From: Trinickia sp. Y13
GTDB lineage: Bacteria; Pseudomonadota; Gammaproteobacteria; Burkholderiales; Burkholderiaceae
Assembly: GCF_029522115.1 (NCBI RefSeq)
Contig: NZ_JAKWFK010000022.1
Span: forward strand, 1 to 64,000
Reading direction: 5' to 3'
DNA: 64,000 nt
Shown: positions 25,503-35,700 of the stretch, in pieces
Position numbering within the stretch: the first letter of the stretch is position 1
Layout of the letters: each line of letters opens with the position of its first letter
Notes under the pieces: generated by a model
The model's input: only the letters and a program-made list of their open reading frames with translations
Databases searched by the model: none
Told to the model about the DNA's origin: nothing
Translations under genes and position numbers: made by a program

Positions 25503-26423
25503 ATGACGCCAGCCCAGCTCGACGATCGCACTGAAACCGTGCGTCGCTTCAACCGTTTCTACACGCGTCAGATAGGTCTTTTGCACGAGCACCTGCTGGA
25601 CAGCCAGTTCTCGTTGACCGAGGCGCGCATCCTGTACGAGCTCGCGCACCGGATCGGCATTACGGCTTCCGACTTGTGTCGGGAGTTGGGCTTGAACGCC
25701 GGCTACGTGAGCAGAGTCATCGCCGGCTTCGAAAAGAAGGGATTGCTCGTCAAAACACGTTCGACCACCGATGCGCGCGTGGCACAACTCGAACTGACGA
25801 AGAAAGGACGCGAAGCGTTTCGACCGTTGAACGACGCATCGAAGCGCGAAGTCGGCGCCATGCTGAAGCGCCTGGCGGAGCCCGCGCAGCTCGACCTCGT
25901 CGACGCCATGACGCAGATTCATGCGCTGCTCGGCGAAGCCGAGCCCACCTACGTCCTGCGCGATCCGCGCCCTGGCGACATGGGCTGGATCGTGCATCGG
26001 CAATCGGTGCTCTATGCGCACGAATACGGTTGGAACGCCGAGTTCGAAGCGCTCGTCGCTGAAATCGTCGCCAAGTTCATTCGCGAGTTCGATCCGAAGT
26101 CGGAACGCTGCTGGATCGCGGAGAAGGACGGAAGGCCTGTGGGATCGGTGTTCGTCGTGCGCGAGAACGACGACACGGCGAAACTGCGGTTGCTCTATGT
26201 CGAGGCGAGCGCACGCGGCCTCGGCATCGGGCGGCGCCTAGTCGACGAATGTCTGCGTTTCGCCCGGCTCGCTGGCTACAAAAGGATGATCCTTTGGACC
26301 AACAGCGTGCTCGCCGATGCCCGGCGCATCTACGAAAAGGCAGGATTCGAACTGCTCGAAGAGGCGCCGCACCACAGCTTCGGCAAGGATCTCGTCGGCC
26401 AAGTCTGGGGGCGCGATGTGTAA
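25503..26423 (+). CDS. MarR family regulator fused to GNAT acetyltransferase
   Basis: 306 aa. Residues about 5-145 form a MarR winged helix (LTEARILYELAHRIGITASDLCRELGLNAGYVSRVIAGFEKKGLL, then LTKKGREAF). Residues about 155-306 form a GNAT domain with the acetyl-CoA motif LYVEASARGLGIGRRLVDECL and the C-terminal YEKAGFELL. Fusions of this kind are common in proteobacteria; the acetylated partner is usually unknown. The gene lies under a long perfect operator, so autoregulation is likely. The divergent TpsA gene starts 230 bases away and may share control. Confidence 0.92.
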   Translation: MTPAQLDDRTETVRRFNRFYTRQIGLLHEHLLDSQFSLTEARILYELAHRIGITASDLCRELGLNAGYVSRVIAGFEKKGLLVKTRSTTDARVAQLELTKKGREAFRPLNDASKREVGAMLKRLAEPAQLDLVDAMTQIHALLGEAEPTYVLRDPRPGDMGWIVHRQSVLYAHEYGWNAEFEALVAEIVAKFIREFDPKSERCWIAEKDGRPVGSVFVVRENDDTAKLRLLYVEASARGLGIGRRLVDECLRFARLAGYKRMILWTNSVLADARRIYEKAGFELLEEAPHHSFGKDLVGQVWGRDV

Positions 26424-26526
26424 TCGCGTCCCTATCGAGCTGTTGTCTTTGTGCAACGCGACATGACCACAGGCCCGGAAAAGCGGGTCCTCTTCCGATA
26501 TTTTTGTGCGGCGCACTAGACTTAGC

Positions 26527-26564
26527 CTAGGGAAAACCCTAGAATGCATTCTAAGGATAAACCC
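26527..26564. promoter_or_regulatory. CTAGGG dyad, 14-bp palindrome and AGGATAAACCC box
   Basis: CTAGGG-AAAA-CCCTAG at 26527-26542 is followed by the perfect palindrome TAGAATGCATTCTA at 26540-26553 and AGGATAAACCC at 26554-26564. The last box and a CCCTAG/CTAGGG palindrome recur upstream of the porin gene at 56.6-56.7 kb. The elements lie 28-65 bases before the small ORF at 26592 and are likely its control region. Confidence 0.5.
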
Positions 26565-26591
26565 TGATACGCATTCAACCCGGGAGTCGCC

Positions 26592-26750
26592 ATGAGCTTC
26601 GTTTTCGCCTTCGTTCAAAAGATCAACGATCTCTTCGTTTCGCCGCACCTGCCGCTCGATTCGGACTACTCGTTCGAGGCGCGCCACCGCGAAGCCGAGC
26701 GCGTCCGTCGCTCGCAGGCCACCGTTTTCGGCATCCGTCTCGTCGATTAA
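26592..26750 (+). CDS. small protein, 52 aa
   Basis: A 52-codon gene, too short for usual thresholds, starting MSFVFAFVQKINDLFVSPHL and ending TVFGIRLVD, with GGGAG upstream of the ATG. The N-terminal half is amphipathic or weakly membrane-seeking; the middle is Arg/Glu-rich (FEARHREAERVRRSQ). It resembles the small DUF3563-like proteins common in Burkholderia in size and layout, but I cannot confirm that family. A strong upstream control region supports it as a real gene. Confidence 0.65.
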   Translation: MSFVFAFVQKINDLFVSPHLPLDSDYSFEARHREAERVRRSQATVFGIRLVD

Positions 26751-26835
26751 TGCGGCTTACGCCCACAGCCGGCGCGCCGCGCACGGCGCGGCGTTAGCGG
26801 TCCGCTGCTGTGTTAGAGGATACGCCCGGATGTTA

Positions 26836-26858
26836 GCGCCGGCTTCGCTTGCCGGCGC
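26836..26858 (+). terminator. GC-rich hairpin after the 52-aa gene
   Basis: GCGCCGGC-TTCGCTT-GCCGGCGC, a perfect 8-bp stem, lies 86 bases after the small ORF and is followed by CCTGGTTTAA. It probably ends that transcript. Confidence 0.45.
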
Positions 26859-26987
26859 CCTGGTTTAATCGGCATTGGAGTACGGCGCCGCGGGCGGCGC
26901 TACAACTACTTACAGATGTCACCAATGCGTGGTCCACCGATACACGCAATCCGGCGTTTCTGCAGACATCCTTGTCCGGAGTCTGTC

Positions 26988-27686
26988 ATGAACGCAAACC
27001 TTCCCTCGAATCAAACCCCCAACCGCATTCATCCGCTGATCGCTGGCGCTGCAGTTGCAGTCATGCTGGTGAGCGCAACGGGCATCGCGGCAATTGCCGG
27101 ATGGCTGCCGACGTCGCATGCGGGTTCCGCGCCGCCCGAGCAGAGCGCGATGCAAAGCGCCCAGGTGGCCAGCGCACCAGTCACGCCTTCCCCCGTACAT
27201 CGCGAAACCCGCGAAACTAGCAATGAAGCGGCTGCCGAAGCTCGCCGTCATCATCACGTGGTGAAGGTCGCGCCCTCGCCCGCATATGGCAGCAACGGCG
27301 GCGTCGAGCAAAATGCCGGCGCTTACAACGGTAATGTGCGCGCCACGGCCTACGATCCGAACGCAGGCGAAGTCGTTGCGATCAACCAAGTGCAAGCCCC
27401 GGCGCCGACGACAGGCATCGGCGCGGTCGGCGGCGCAATCGCGGGTGGATTGCTCGGCAACCAAATCGGCAACGGTCGCGGACGCACGCTCGCCACGATC
27501 GCTGGCGCGGTCGGCGGCGGCCTCGCCGGCAACGGCATCGAGCATGAAGTGCGCAAGGCAACGTCGTACCAAGTTCAAGTGCGGATGCAAGACGGCAGCT
27601 ACCGGAACTTCAACTACACGACGCAGCCTCAGTTCCAGCCCGGCGAGCATGTGCGCGTGGTAGGCGATTCGCTGGCAGCGGCCTAA
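26988..27686 (+). CDS. glycine-zipper 2TM envelope protein
   Basis: 232 aa from the ATG at 26988. One hydrophobic segment at residues 16-40 (PLIAGAAVAVMLVSATGIAAIAG) anchors it. A glycine-zipper domain at about residues 142-187 (GGAIAGGLLGNQIGNGRGRT, then GAVGGGLAGNGIEHE) resembles SlyB/17-kDa antigen proteins, followed by the usual C-terminal strand region (YQVQVRMQDGSYRNF). There is no lipobox. Family members stabilise the envelope or respond to stress. It is 99 bases upstream of a DUF4148 protein gene. Confidence 0.83.
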   Translation: MNANLPSNQTPNRIHPLIAGAAVAVMLVSATGIAAIAGWLPTSHAGSAPPEQSAMQSAQVASAPVTPSPVHRETRETSNEAAAEARRHHHVVKVAPSPAYGSNGGVEQNAGAYNGNVRATAYDPNAGEVVAINQVQAPAPTTGIGAVGGAIAGGLLGNQIGNGRGRTLATIAGAVGGGLAGNGIEHEVRKATSYQVQVRMQDGSYRNFNYTTQPQFQPGEHVRVVGDSLAAA

Positions 27687-27785
27687 GGGGCGCTTAACCA
27701 AGCCTTAAGCTTGATCGAACATACTGTGATGGCAGGCTGCGGGCGATCGCCGCTCGCAGTTGAAGCGAAACAGGAGGTACCGATC

Positions 27786-28106
27786 ATGAAGGCGTTATTC
27801 CAAACCGCAGCGCTCGCCGTTGCCCTCACGTCTGCCGCGACATTTGCGCAAGCGCAACCAAGCGATCAGCCGCTCACGCACGCGCAGGTGATGAGCCAAC
27901 TCACGCAGTTGAGGCAAGACGGTTACGTCCCGAATAAAATCCACTATCCTGCGGATATCCAGGCAGCGGAAGCACGCGCCGGCATGCACGCGGGCGTGAG
28001 CACGGCATCGAATAGCGGCGTTGGCGGCGCACGGGCCGGCGCCACACTGTCCGGCTCGCGCATGACGACGAGCGCCGACTGGAACTCGATGTATGGTCAT
28101 CACTAA
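27786..28106 (+). CDS. DUF4148 family exported protein
   Basis: 106 aa with GGAGGT upstream. A signal peptide, MKALFQTAALAVALTSAATF then AQAQ, leads to the DUF4148 pattern LTHAQVMSQLTQLRQDGYVP and a short C-terminal tail. Such proteins are abundant in Burkholderia, periplasmic, and of unknown function; they often accompany efflux or metal-response genes. Here it is 65 bases upstream of a response regulator gene on the same strand, so it may be the first gene of the two-component/efflux unit. Confidence 0.85.
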   Translation: MKALFQTAALAVALTSAATFAQAQPSDQPLTHAQVMSQLTQLRQDGYVPNKIHYPADIQAAEARAGMHAGVSTASNSGVGGARAGATLSGSRMTTSADWNSMYGHH

Positions 28107-28171
28107 TCAACCCATTGTCACGTAGAGGGTCTGCCGCACGTTGCGGCGCCGCGCCGCCGCAACGACTGCCC

Positions 28172-28864
28172 ATGAAGGTACTCATCGTCGAAGACGATTC
28201 CGCGATTGCGGCCAACCTACACGACTACCTGACAAGCCAGGGCTACGATGTCGATCTGGCAATGAACGGGCTGGCGGGGTTGAGCTTTGCCGTGGAGCAA
28301 ACGTGGGATGCCATCTTGCTCGACCTCGCGCTGCCGGGCATGGACGGACTCTCGCTTTGCCGCGAGTTGCGCGAGCAAGCCCATCGCGACACCCCCGTGT
28401 TGATGCTGACCGCGCGCGACACGCTCGACGATAAGTTGGCCGGATTTCAACACGGCGCCGACGATTACTTGGTCAAGCCGTTCTCGCTCAAAGAAGTGGG
28501 CGCAAGGCTGGAAGCACTAATCAAGCGTTATCGGGGGCGCGTCGTGGCGTGCCAACTGCGCTTCGAGGACGTGCGGCTCGACATCTCGACGCTCTCGGTG
28601 CAGCGCTCCGGCCGCGCGCTGCGCCTGTCGCCCAAATGTCTTCACTTGTTGCGCATTCTGATGCAGTCGCCAGGCCGCGTTCTCGGTCGGGAGGAACTGG
28701 AACTGCAGATATGGGGCGATACGCTGCCCAACAGCGATACGCTCCGCTCCCACGTCTACACGTTGCGGCGCGCGTTGACGGCGCACGGCGAAGAGGACCT
28801 GATCGAAACGGTCCATGGTATCGGCTACCGGCTCGTCGCTCCTTCCCATGCGCGCGCATCGTAG
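28172..28864 (+). CDS. OmpR-type response regulator
   Basis: 230 aa from the ATG at 28172. A receiver domain at residues 1-115 has the acidic pair (VEDDSA), the phosphorylatable Asp in ILLDLALPGMDG and the Lys in YLVKPFSLKE. A winged-helix DNA-binding domain follows (LHLLRILMQSPGRVLGREEL, LRSHVYTLRRAL, GIGYRLV). It overlaps the kinase start by 14 bases, so the pair is translationally coupled. The efflux operon directly downstream is its most likely target. The signal is unknown; heavy metal or cationic stress would fit the RND type. Confidence 0.93.
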   Translation: MKVLIVEDDSAIAANLHDYLTSQGYDVDLAMNGLAGLSFAVEQTWDAILLDLALPGMDGLSLCRELREQAHRDTPVLMLTARDTLDDKLAGFQHGADDYLVKPFSLKEVGARLEALIKRYRGRVVACQLRFEDVRLDISTLSVQRSGRALRLSPKCLHLLRILMQSPGRVLGREELELQIWGDTLPNSDTLRSHVYTLRRALTAHGEEDLIETVHGIGYRLVAPSHARAS

Positions 28865-30161
28865 CCTTCGTTTCAAGGTCGCCGTCGTTTTTTCGGTGCT
28901 CACCATCGCGCTGCTCGTCGCGCAAGCGCTGGGTGTGCGCACCCTCGCCGAGGCGCAGGAAGAAAGGCTCATCACGGCACTCGTGGAGGACGACATGGCC
29001 AGCGTCACGAAAGCCTATCGCGCCGACTCCGCGCTTCTACCGCCATTCGATTCGCGCCTGCGAGGTTATGTTTCCAGCGCCGATCGTTCGCCAGTCGCGC
29101 TGCCCGAGTCGGTCGCCGCGTTGCCCGACGGCGTGCATGAAATCATCTTGAGCGGGCGCGAGATTCATGTTGCCGCCGTGCCGTTCGGCGATGCGCGTCT
29201 TTACCGCGTTTACAACTTCAGCGCGTACGAGCAGCGTTTCAAGCGGGTTATCGACGCACTGATGGCAGTCACCGGTTTGTTTGCATTACTCACCATTTGG
29301 CTTGCATTCGGTCTGTCGGGATTGCTCGTGCGGCAGATCGCCGGCTTGGCCAACCAAGTGAAAACGCTCGGATCGACACCCTCTGCCCCCATCCAACCAG
29401 GGAAGTACGATGAAACCGAACTGATCGCGCTCGTTGATGCCTTCAACGATTATCACCACCGCATGGCCGCGATGATCGAGCGGGAAAAGGAATTCACGGG
29501 CAACGTGAGCCACGAGCTACGCACACCGCTCACGGCGATCAAAACCAGTTGCGAGTTGTTGGAACAAGACGCCTCGCTCGGCGAGAAAGCGCGCGCACGG
29601 ATTGCTCAAATCGACCGCGCGGCAGAGAACATGCGCCAGGTGGTCAATGCGCTGCTCACACTCGCCAGGGAACATAGCGTGCGGGACGCCGTCAGCGTTC
29701 CCTTGGCCACCGCGATCGACGAGGCGCTGACGCCTTTCGCCGATCGACTTGCCGCAAAAGGCATCGCCACGCGTGTTGATATCGAGCCCGATCTATGCGT
29801 AATGGCAAACCCTTCCGCACTGGCGATCGTTCTATCGAATTTAATCGACAATGCCGAGCGCCACATGGTGGGCGGTCACCTGAGCTTCACCTACGCTCAC
29901 CCGTGGTTGCGGATCGAAGATACGGGCTCGGGTATCGCACCCTACGCAGCGCCGCACGTATTCGATCGGTTCTATCAAGCGCATCCGGTTCGGCATACGA
30001 AAAAAGGCACCGGTATCGGGCTGTCGATCGTCAAGAAAATCGCCGAGCGCTACGGTTGGCAGATCCAGCTCGAGAGCGAGCCGTCGCGGGGCACCAGCGT
30101 GTCGCTCCTACTGCCTCCCCCCGGCGCTGGTGAAGCCAGCCCCGGGCGTAACCCCTCTTGA
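28851..30161 (+). CDS. sensor histidine kinase
   Basis: 436 aa starting MRAHRSLRFKVAVVFSVLT. Two membrane segments, about residues 10-30 and 135-160, bracket a periplasmic sensing region of about 105 residues. HisKA has GNVSHELRTPLTAIKT with the His near residue 220. HATPase_c carries NLIDNAERH, the G1 box DTGSGIAPYA and the G2 box KGTGIGLSIV. It should phosphorylate the overlapping OmpR-type regulator. It ends 76 bases before the efflux outer-membrane gene. Confidence 0.92.
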   Translation, partial: RAHRSLRFKVAVVFSVLTIALLVAQALGVRTLAEAQEERLITALVEDDMASVTKAYRADSALLPPFDSRLRGYVSSADRSPVALPESVAALPDGVHEIILSGREIHVAAVPFGDARLYRVYNFSAYEQRFKRVIDALMAVTGLFALLTIWLAFGLSGLLVRQIAGLANQVKTLGSTPSAPIQPGKYDETELIALVDAFNDYHHRMAAMIEREKEFTGNVSHELRTPLTAIKTSCELLEQDASLGEKARARIAQIDRAAENMRQVVNALLTLAREHSVRDAVSVPLATAIDEALTPFADRLAAKGIATRVDIEPDLCVMANPSALAIVLSNLIDNAERHMVGGHLSFTYAHPWLRIEDTGSGIAPYAAPHVFDRFYQAHPVRHTKKGTGIGLSIVKKIAERYGWQIQLESEPSRGTSVSLLLPPPGAGEASPGRNPS

Positions 30162-30237
30162 CGAAAATTTCACAAGCGCCGGGATAGCATCGACAGTCGA
30201 AGGCCTCGCATCGAGCGCCTCATCGATCAATACCGAA

Positions 30238-31632
30238 ATGCGCCGCCTGCTGCCCTTCGCCGTTTGCCTGCTGACAAGCTGCGCCACTTACCATGCGCAG
30301 CCGCTCGCGCCCGCCGAGCTTGCACGCAGCTTCGAGCACCGTTCGCTTGCCGATGCAAGCCTGCATGACTACGTCACGCGTGCGCTCGGCCACGACATTA
30401 CGCCCTGGCCGCCCACGAAATGGAATCGACGGTTGCTGACATTGGCGGCCTGGTACGACAATCCGGCGCTCGAAGTCGCTCGCGCCCACGCGGACACGGC
30501 GCGCGCCGGCGTCGACGTGGCCGGGGCCTTGCCGAATCCAACGCTTCAATTGCCCGCCGAATACGCGACGCCGAACCCGGGGCCCGGCGCTCCTTTCACT
30601 ATGGGGCTCGCGCTCGACATCCCGATCGAAACTGCAGGGAAACGAGGCTATCGCATCGACCAGGCGAAGCATCTCTCCGATGCGGCGCAATTGGCCATCC
30701 AAACCGAATCATGGAGGGTGAGCGGCCAAGTGCGCGACGCATTGACTGCGCTTTACAGCGCCCAAAGACATTGCTCTCTGCTGGCGCGCCGTGTCGCGGA
30801 CGAGCGGGACGTCGTCGCCATGATCGAGAAACGACATACCGTTGGCGAGAATTCCGCGGCCGACGTCGGCTCCGCAACGCTGGCGATGGACCAGGCGCAG
30901 CGCGACTACGCTGCAGCCCGCGCGGCGCTGACCGATGCGCGCGCGCAACTTGCCGCTGCGATCGGCGTACCGCTCGCAGCCGTCGACGGCATTCATATCG
31001 ACACGGCTTCCTTCACAGCCCCCCCGCCCGTGCCGCCCATAGCCCAGGCGCAGCGCGACGCGATTTTTCATCGCTCGGACCTGCTCGCTTCGCTGGCCGA
31101 CTATGCGGCTTCCGAATCGGCGCTGCAATTGGAAATCGCAAAACAATACCCGGACGTTCATTTGGGTCCAGGCTACACGTACGACACGGGCACACGACGC
31201 ATCGCGTTCGGCTTGGCCGGCATCACGTTGCCGATCTTCGATCAAAACCAAGGCGGCATTCGCGAAGCCGAGGACAGGCGTAAAGAAGCCGCGGCGCGCA
31301 CCGCCGCGCTGCAAGACAAAATCATCGGCGATCTCGATCAAGCGCTGTCGCGCTACCGGCAGACGCTTCGCGCGCTCGCCTTCGCAGACGACCAACTGAA
31401 TCGCGCACAAAAGCAGCTCGCCGGCGAGGCCGCCCGGTTTGCCGCCGGCGAGATCGATCGGCTCGCCTATACGAAAGCGAAGATCGATTTCGACATCAAC
31501 GCCGGTTCTCGCTTGGATTGGCTCGTTGCGGCTCAGCAGGCGGCGGCCGCACTCGAAGATGCGATGCAGCGTCCGCTCGAGCGCGAAGAATTGGATGATC
31601 TGCGGCCGCATCGGCCGGAGGAACCACGATGA
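30238..31632 (+). CDS. TolC-family outer-membrane efflux lipoprotein (CzcC/CusC-like)
   Basis: 464 aa from the ATG at 30238. The N-terminus MRRLLPFAVCLLTSCATYHA is a lipoprotein signal with lipobox LTSC. The rest is mostly long helices and two outer-membrane-efflux repeats, e.g. AGVDVAGALPNPTLQLP and the later PNVHLGPG-like YPDVHLGPGYTYDTG. It forms the outer-membrane duct of the tripartite pump encoded by the next two genes. Its stop overlaps the next start (ATGA at 31629). Confidence 0.88.
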   Translation: MRRLLPFAVCLLTSCATYHAQPLAPAELARSFEHRSLADASLHDYVTRALGHDITPWPPTKWNRRLLTLAAWYDNPALEVARAHADTARAGVDVAGALPNPTLQLPAEYATPNPGPGAPFTMGLALDIPIETAGKRGYRIDQAKHLSDAAQLAIQTESWRVSGQVRDALTALYSAQRHCSLLARRVADERDVVAMIEKRHTVGENSAADVGSATLAMDQAQRDYAAARAALTDARAQLAAAIGVPLAAVDGIHIDTASFTAPPPVPPIAQAQRDAIFHRSDLLASLADYAASESALQLEIAKQYPDVHLGPGYTYDTGTRRIAFGLAGITLPIFDQNQGGIREAEDRRKEAAARTAALQDKIIGDLDQALSRYRQTLRALAFADDQLNRAQKQLAGEAARFAAGEIDRLAYTKAKIDFDINAGSRLDWLVAAQQAAAALEDAMQRPLEREELDDLRPHRPEEPR

Positions 31633-32690
31633 ACGCACGACTTTCATTGGCGCTAGCAGCCTCCCTCGCCATTGCCACGGCGGCAGGCTGGTACATTTTT
31701 CGAACCGTCGCTATCCCTGGCCCAGCGACGTCCGCGCCCCGGCCCGCATCCGCGCCGGCAGTGCAAACGATCGGCGCAGAAAGGGTCCTTACCATCGGGC
31801 TCGACGCGCAACGAGCGAGCGGCATCGAGGTCGCGCCGGTCACCACCACCCGCGTCCGGACGCAATACGACGCGTATGCGACCGTGGTCGATCCGCAACC
31901 GTTATTCGATCTGAGCACGAGGCTCGCCGCCGCGCAAGCCGATGTCGCAACCGTCGCTGAGCAGGCGGGGAACTCGAAGGCTCAATATCAACGCAGCCGC
32001 CAACTCTTCGACGACGATCACAACGTCTCGCTGAAAGCCCTACAGGATTCGCATGCGCTCATGCAAGCGGACCGAGATAAGCTGCAATCGGCGAGGGCGG
32101 CGCTGGCGGGATTGAGCGCGACGGCGCGCGCGCAATTCGGCGAAGTCCTCGCGCACGCAGTCGCTTCGCCCGGCTCGGGATGGCTTGCGCGCCTGCAGTC
32201 CGGGAGCACGTCGCTCCTGCGCGTGACGCTCCCCTCGACCATCGGAAGCGGCGCACCCGAGCGCGTAACCTTGCACGCGCCCGATGGAGAATCGATCACT
32301 GCACACAGGCTGTCGCCGTCGCCCGTCGCCGATCCCGCCGTTCAAGGGGACCCATGGTTTTATGCCGCGCCGCGCGCACTGCCGGCCGGCATGCACACGC
32401 TGGCGGTTGCGGCAACGCCGCAGAAGAGCGCCCCAGCGTGGTTGATCCCCGCCGATGCGATCGTCTGGTATGGCGGGCAGACCTGGGCTTACGTTCGCAC
32501 CGCCCCCGACCGATTCGCCCGCCGGCTCGTGCAATCGGCCAGCGAAGACGATGCGGGGGTTGAAGTGACCACAGGCTTTCGCGCAGGCGATTCGATCGTC
32601 ACGCGCGGCGCGCAATTGCTGCTCTCCGAAGAGCTGAAGCCAGAAGGCGTTGCGACTGCCTGCAAAGATCCGCCCGAGTGCGACGATTGA
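31629..32690 (+). CDS. periplasmic adaptor subunit of RND efflux (MFP)
   Basis: 353 aa. A membrane anchor or signal at residues 5-27 (SLALAASLAIATAAGWYIF) is followed by the first beta-barrel strand (RTQYDAYATVVDP), a helical hairpin (about residues 98-165) and the second half of the lipoyl/barrel regions ending near GFRAGDSIVTRGAQLLLSEELK, typical of CzcB/CusB-type adaptors. It is shorter than CusB and lacks a clear metal-binding N-terminus, and the C-terminus ends in CKDPPECDD with two Cys. It couples the outer-membrane duct to the RND pump, and starts inside the stop of the previous gene. Confidence 0.85.
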   Translation: MNARLSLALAASLAIATAAGWYIFRTVAIPGPATSAPRPASAPAVQTIGAERVLTIGLDAQRASGIEVAPVTTTRVRTQYDAYATVVDPQPLFDLSTRLAAAQADVATVAEQAGNSKAQYQRSRQLFDDDHNVSLKALQDSHALMQADRDKLQSARAALAGLSATARAQFGEVLAHAVASPGSGWLARLQSGSTSLLRVTLPSTIGSGAPERVTLHAPDGESITAHRLSPSPVADPAVQGDPWFYAAPRALPAGMHTLAVAATPQKSAPAWLIPADAIVWYGGQTWAYVRTAPDRFARRLVQSASEDDAGVEVTTGFRAGDSIVTRGAQLLLSEELKPEGVATACKDPPECDD

Positions 32691-32747
32691 TCGTAGCCGA
32701 CGGCCGCGGCGCGGCTCGTCGCCCTCTCACCTGCGTCCCGGCCGCCC

Positions 32748-35700
32748 ATGCTCCAAGCCATTATCCGTTTTTCGCTGCGCTTTCGCGGCGTCATTTACGC
32801 GCTGGCGCTCACCGCAGCCGGCTATGGCATCTATTCGACGACGCGCGCGAACCTCGACGTCTTTCCCGAATTCGCGCCGCCGATGAGCATCGTCCAAGCT
32901 GAAGCACCCGGCTTGACGAGCGAGCAAGTGGAAACGCTCGTGACGCAGCCGATCGAGAACGCGCTCGCCGGCATGGCTGGACTCAAGTCGATCCGGTCAC
33001 GGTCGATGCAAGGGTTGGCGTCGATCACGCTCGTCTTCGAAGATCGCGCCAACGTACTGCAAGTTCGGCAGTTGGTTTCGGAACGGCTCAATACGCTCAC
33101 TGCGGCGATGCCTGCGGGCGTTATGCCGCCGACGTTGCTCCCGCTCACGACGACGACGAGCGTGGTGCGCACGATCGGCCTAACCTCCAAGACGCTTTCG
33201 CCGACCGCACTCTACGACATCGCGCAGTGGACGGTTCGACCGCAGTTGCTCAGTGCGCCCGGCGTGGCCGATGCCATCGTGTTCGGCGCGGCGGCGCGGC
33301 AACTGCAAGTGCAAGTCGAGCCGCAACAACTATTGCGCTACGGCCTATCGCTTCAAGACGTCATCGCAGCTGCGCGCCAAGCGACGGGCACGCGAGGGGC
33401 CGGCTTCATCGAAAACGAAAATCAACGCATCGCCGTGCACGTCGATGGCCAGATCGCCGATCCGAAGACGCTTGGCGATGTCGTGCTGCGCTGGAGCAAC
33501 GGCGCAGCCCTGCATTTGGGCGATGTCGCCGAGATCAAATGGGGCGAGGCGACCCAAGTCGGCGCTGCGACGATCATGGGAAAGCCTGGCGTCATGGTCG
33601 TCATGGAGAATCAATACGGCACGAATACCATGGCCGTGACGCGCAGCATAGAGAAGCGGCTGGCCGCGCTCGCTCCCGTCTTGGCACGGCAAGGCGTCGA
33701 ACTGCAACCCAATGTGTTTCGCCCGGCCAATTTCATTACGACGGCAATCGCACACCTGCGAACCGCGCTGCTGGCCGGCGCACTGCTGGTCGTCGTCGTG
33801 CTGTTTCTGTTTCTGCTCGATCTGCGCACCGCGGCGATCTCGGCCGCGGCGATTCCGTTGTCGCTGCTGACCGCGATCGTCGTGCTGACGTCTTTCGGCG
33901 CCAGCCTGAACACGATGACGCTTGCAGGCTTAGCGATTGCGCTCGGCGAAGTGGTGGACGACGCGATCATCGACGTCGAGAACATCTACCGGAGGCTGCG
34001 GGAAAATCGACTCCGCGCTACGCCGCTGCCCGCGCTGCGCGTCGTGCTGAAAGCATCGTTGGAAGTACGCAGCGCCGTCGTGTTCGCCACCTTCGTCGTC
34101 ATGTTGATCTTCCTGCCGGTGCTAACGTTATCGGGCGTGGCCGGCAAATTGTTCGCGCCGCTCGGTGTCGCGTATATCCTCGCCGTGCTCGCATCGTTGG
34201 CCGTTGCGTTGACCGTCACGCCGGCGATGTCGCTGGCGTTGCTATCGCGCGGCGAATTGCCTTCGCGCGAGCCGCGCTCCATCGTCGCTCTCAAGGCTCG
34301 TTACGCCCGCGTGCTCGCGGCAGTCGAACGACGAACCAGGACGACGATGGTCCTCGTCGCGCTGTTGTGCGTCGCCGCGCTCGGCGCGCTGCCTTTTATG
34401 AACGGCAATTTCATTCCGCAACTGCGCGAAGGGCACTACATTGTGCATATGGGCCTCGCGCCGGGTACGTCGTTGCCGGCATCGATACGTATCGGCACGA
34501 AGGTTTCGAATGCCTTGATGCACGTTCCCGGCGTGCGGCTCGTCGCACAGCGCGCCGGCCGCGCCAACGAAGTCGTCGATCCGACAGGGGTGCAACTCTC
34601 GGAATTCGAAGTCGAGCTCGACGCCATGAGCCCGTCGCATCAGGATGCGACGATTGCCGCCATGCGCCACGCCCTCGCACGATTTCCGGGCCTGACGACT
34701 TCGATCAATACGTTTCTCGTGGAACGGATCGACGAGACGATTTCGGGTGTCACCGCGCCCGTGGTCGTCAATGTCTACGGGAACGATCTCGACCTTATCG
34801 ACCGCAAAGCGCAACAGATCGCCCAGGTGCTGGCCACGATTCATGGCGTCGCGGGCGTCAACGTAGAGTCGCCCCCGGGCATCCCCGAGCTGGAAGTTCG
34901 GCTCAAACCTGAGCAGTTGACCAGGCACGGTTTGCGCCCCGGGGAGGTGCTAGACGCGATCCAGGCAGCCTACGAGGGCGTCACGGTCGCACAAGTTCAT
35001 CAAGGCAGCCGAGCTTACGACTTGACCGTTCAGCTTGCGCCCTCCGCACGCCGCACGCTGAGCGACGTGAGCGCACTGAGCGTTAGGAACCCTGACGGAT
35101 TAGCCGTGCCGCTCGGCGCGCTGGCGACGATTCGCCAAGTTTCGGGTCGGTACCAAATCACGCACGACGGGGGACAGCGGGTGGAAACCGTCTCTGTTAC
35201 GCTCGGTCGCCGGCCAGTGAGCGAATTCGTAAGGGAAGCACAGGCGCGTGTGAGCCGCGACGTACCCATGCCGGCGGGCGTCTACGCCGTTTTCGGAGGA
35301 GAAAGCGAGGCGCGCAGCCAATCGCAACACGACTTGCTGGTTTACGGTGCGGTTTCGCTGGTCGGTATCCTCGTGTTGCTTTCGCTTGCGCTGCGCAGTG
35401 CGCGGGCCGTCGCCGTGGTCATGCTCAATCTGCCGTTCGCTCTCGTCGGGGGCGTGGTCAGCGTCGCCGCGACGGGTGGCAACCTGACGCTCGGCAGCAT
35501 GGTCGGCTTCGTCACGCTGCTGGGCATTTCGCTGCGCAACTCGATCATGCTCGTCAGCCACTACGAACATCTCGTGCATGTCGATGGCTTACCTTGGAAT
35601 GCGGACACGGTACTGAGAGGGGCGTCGGAGCGCCTCGTGCCGATCCTCATGACCGCGCTCGCCACGGCGCTCGCGCTGCTGCCGCTCGCGCTCACGAGCG

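Noticed and set aside
33227-34912. 561-codon plus-strand frame inside the RND gene
   Set aside because: Out-of-frame reading of the RND pump gene; very Arg-rich and without hydrophobic segments.
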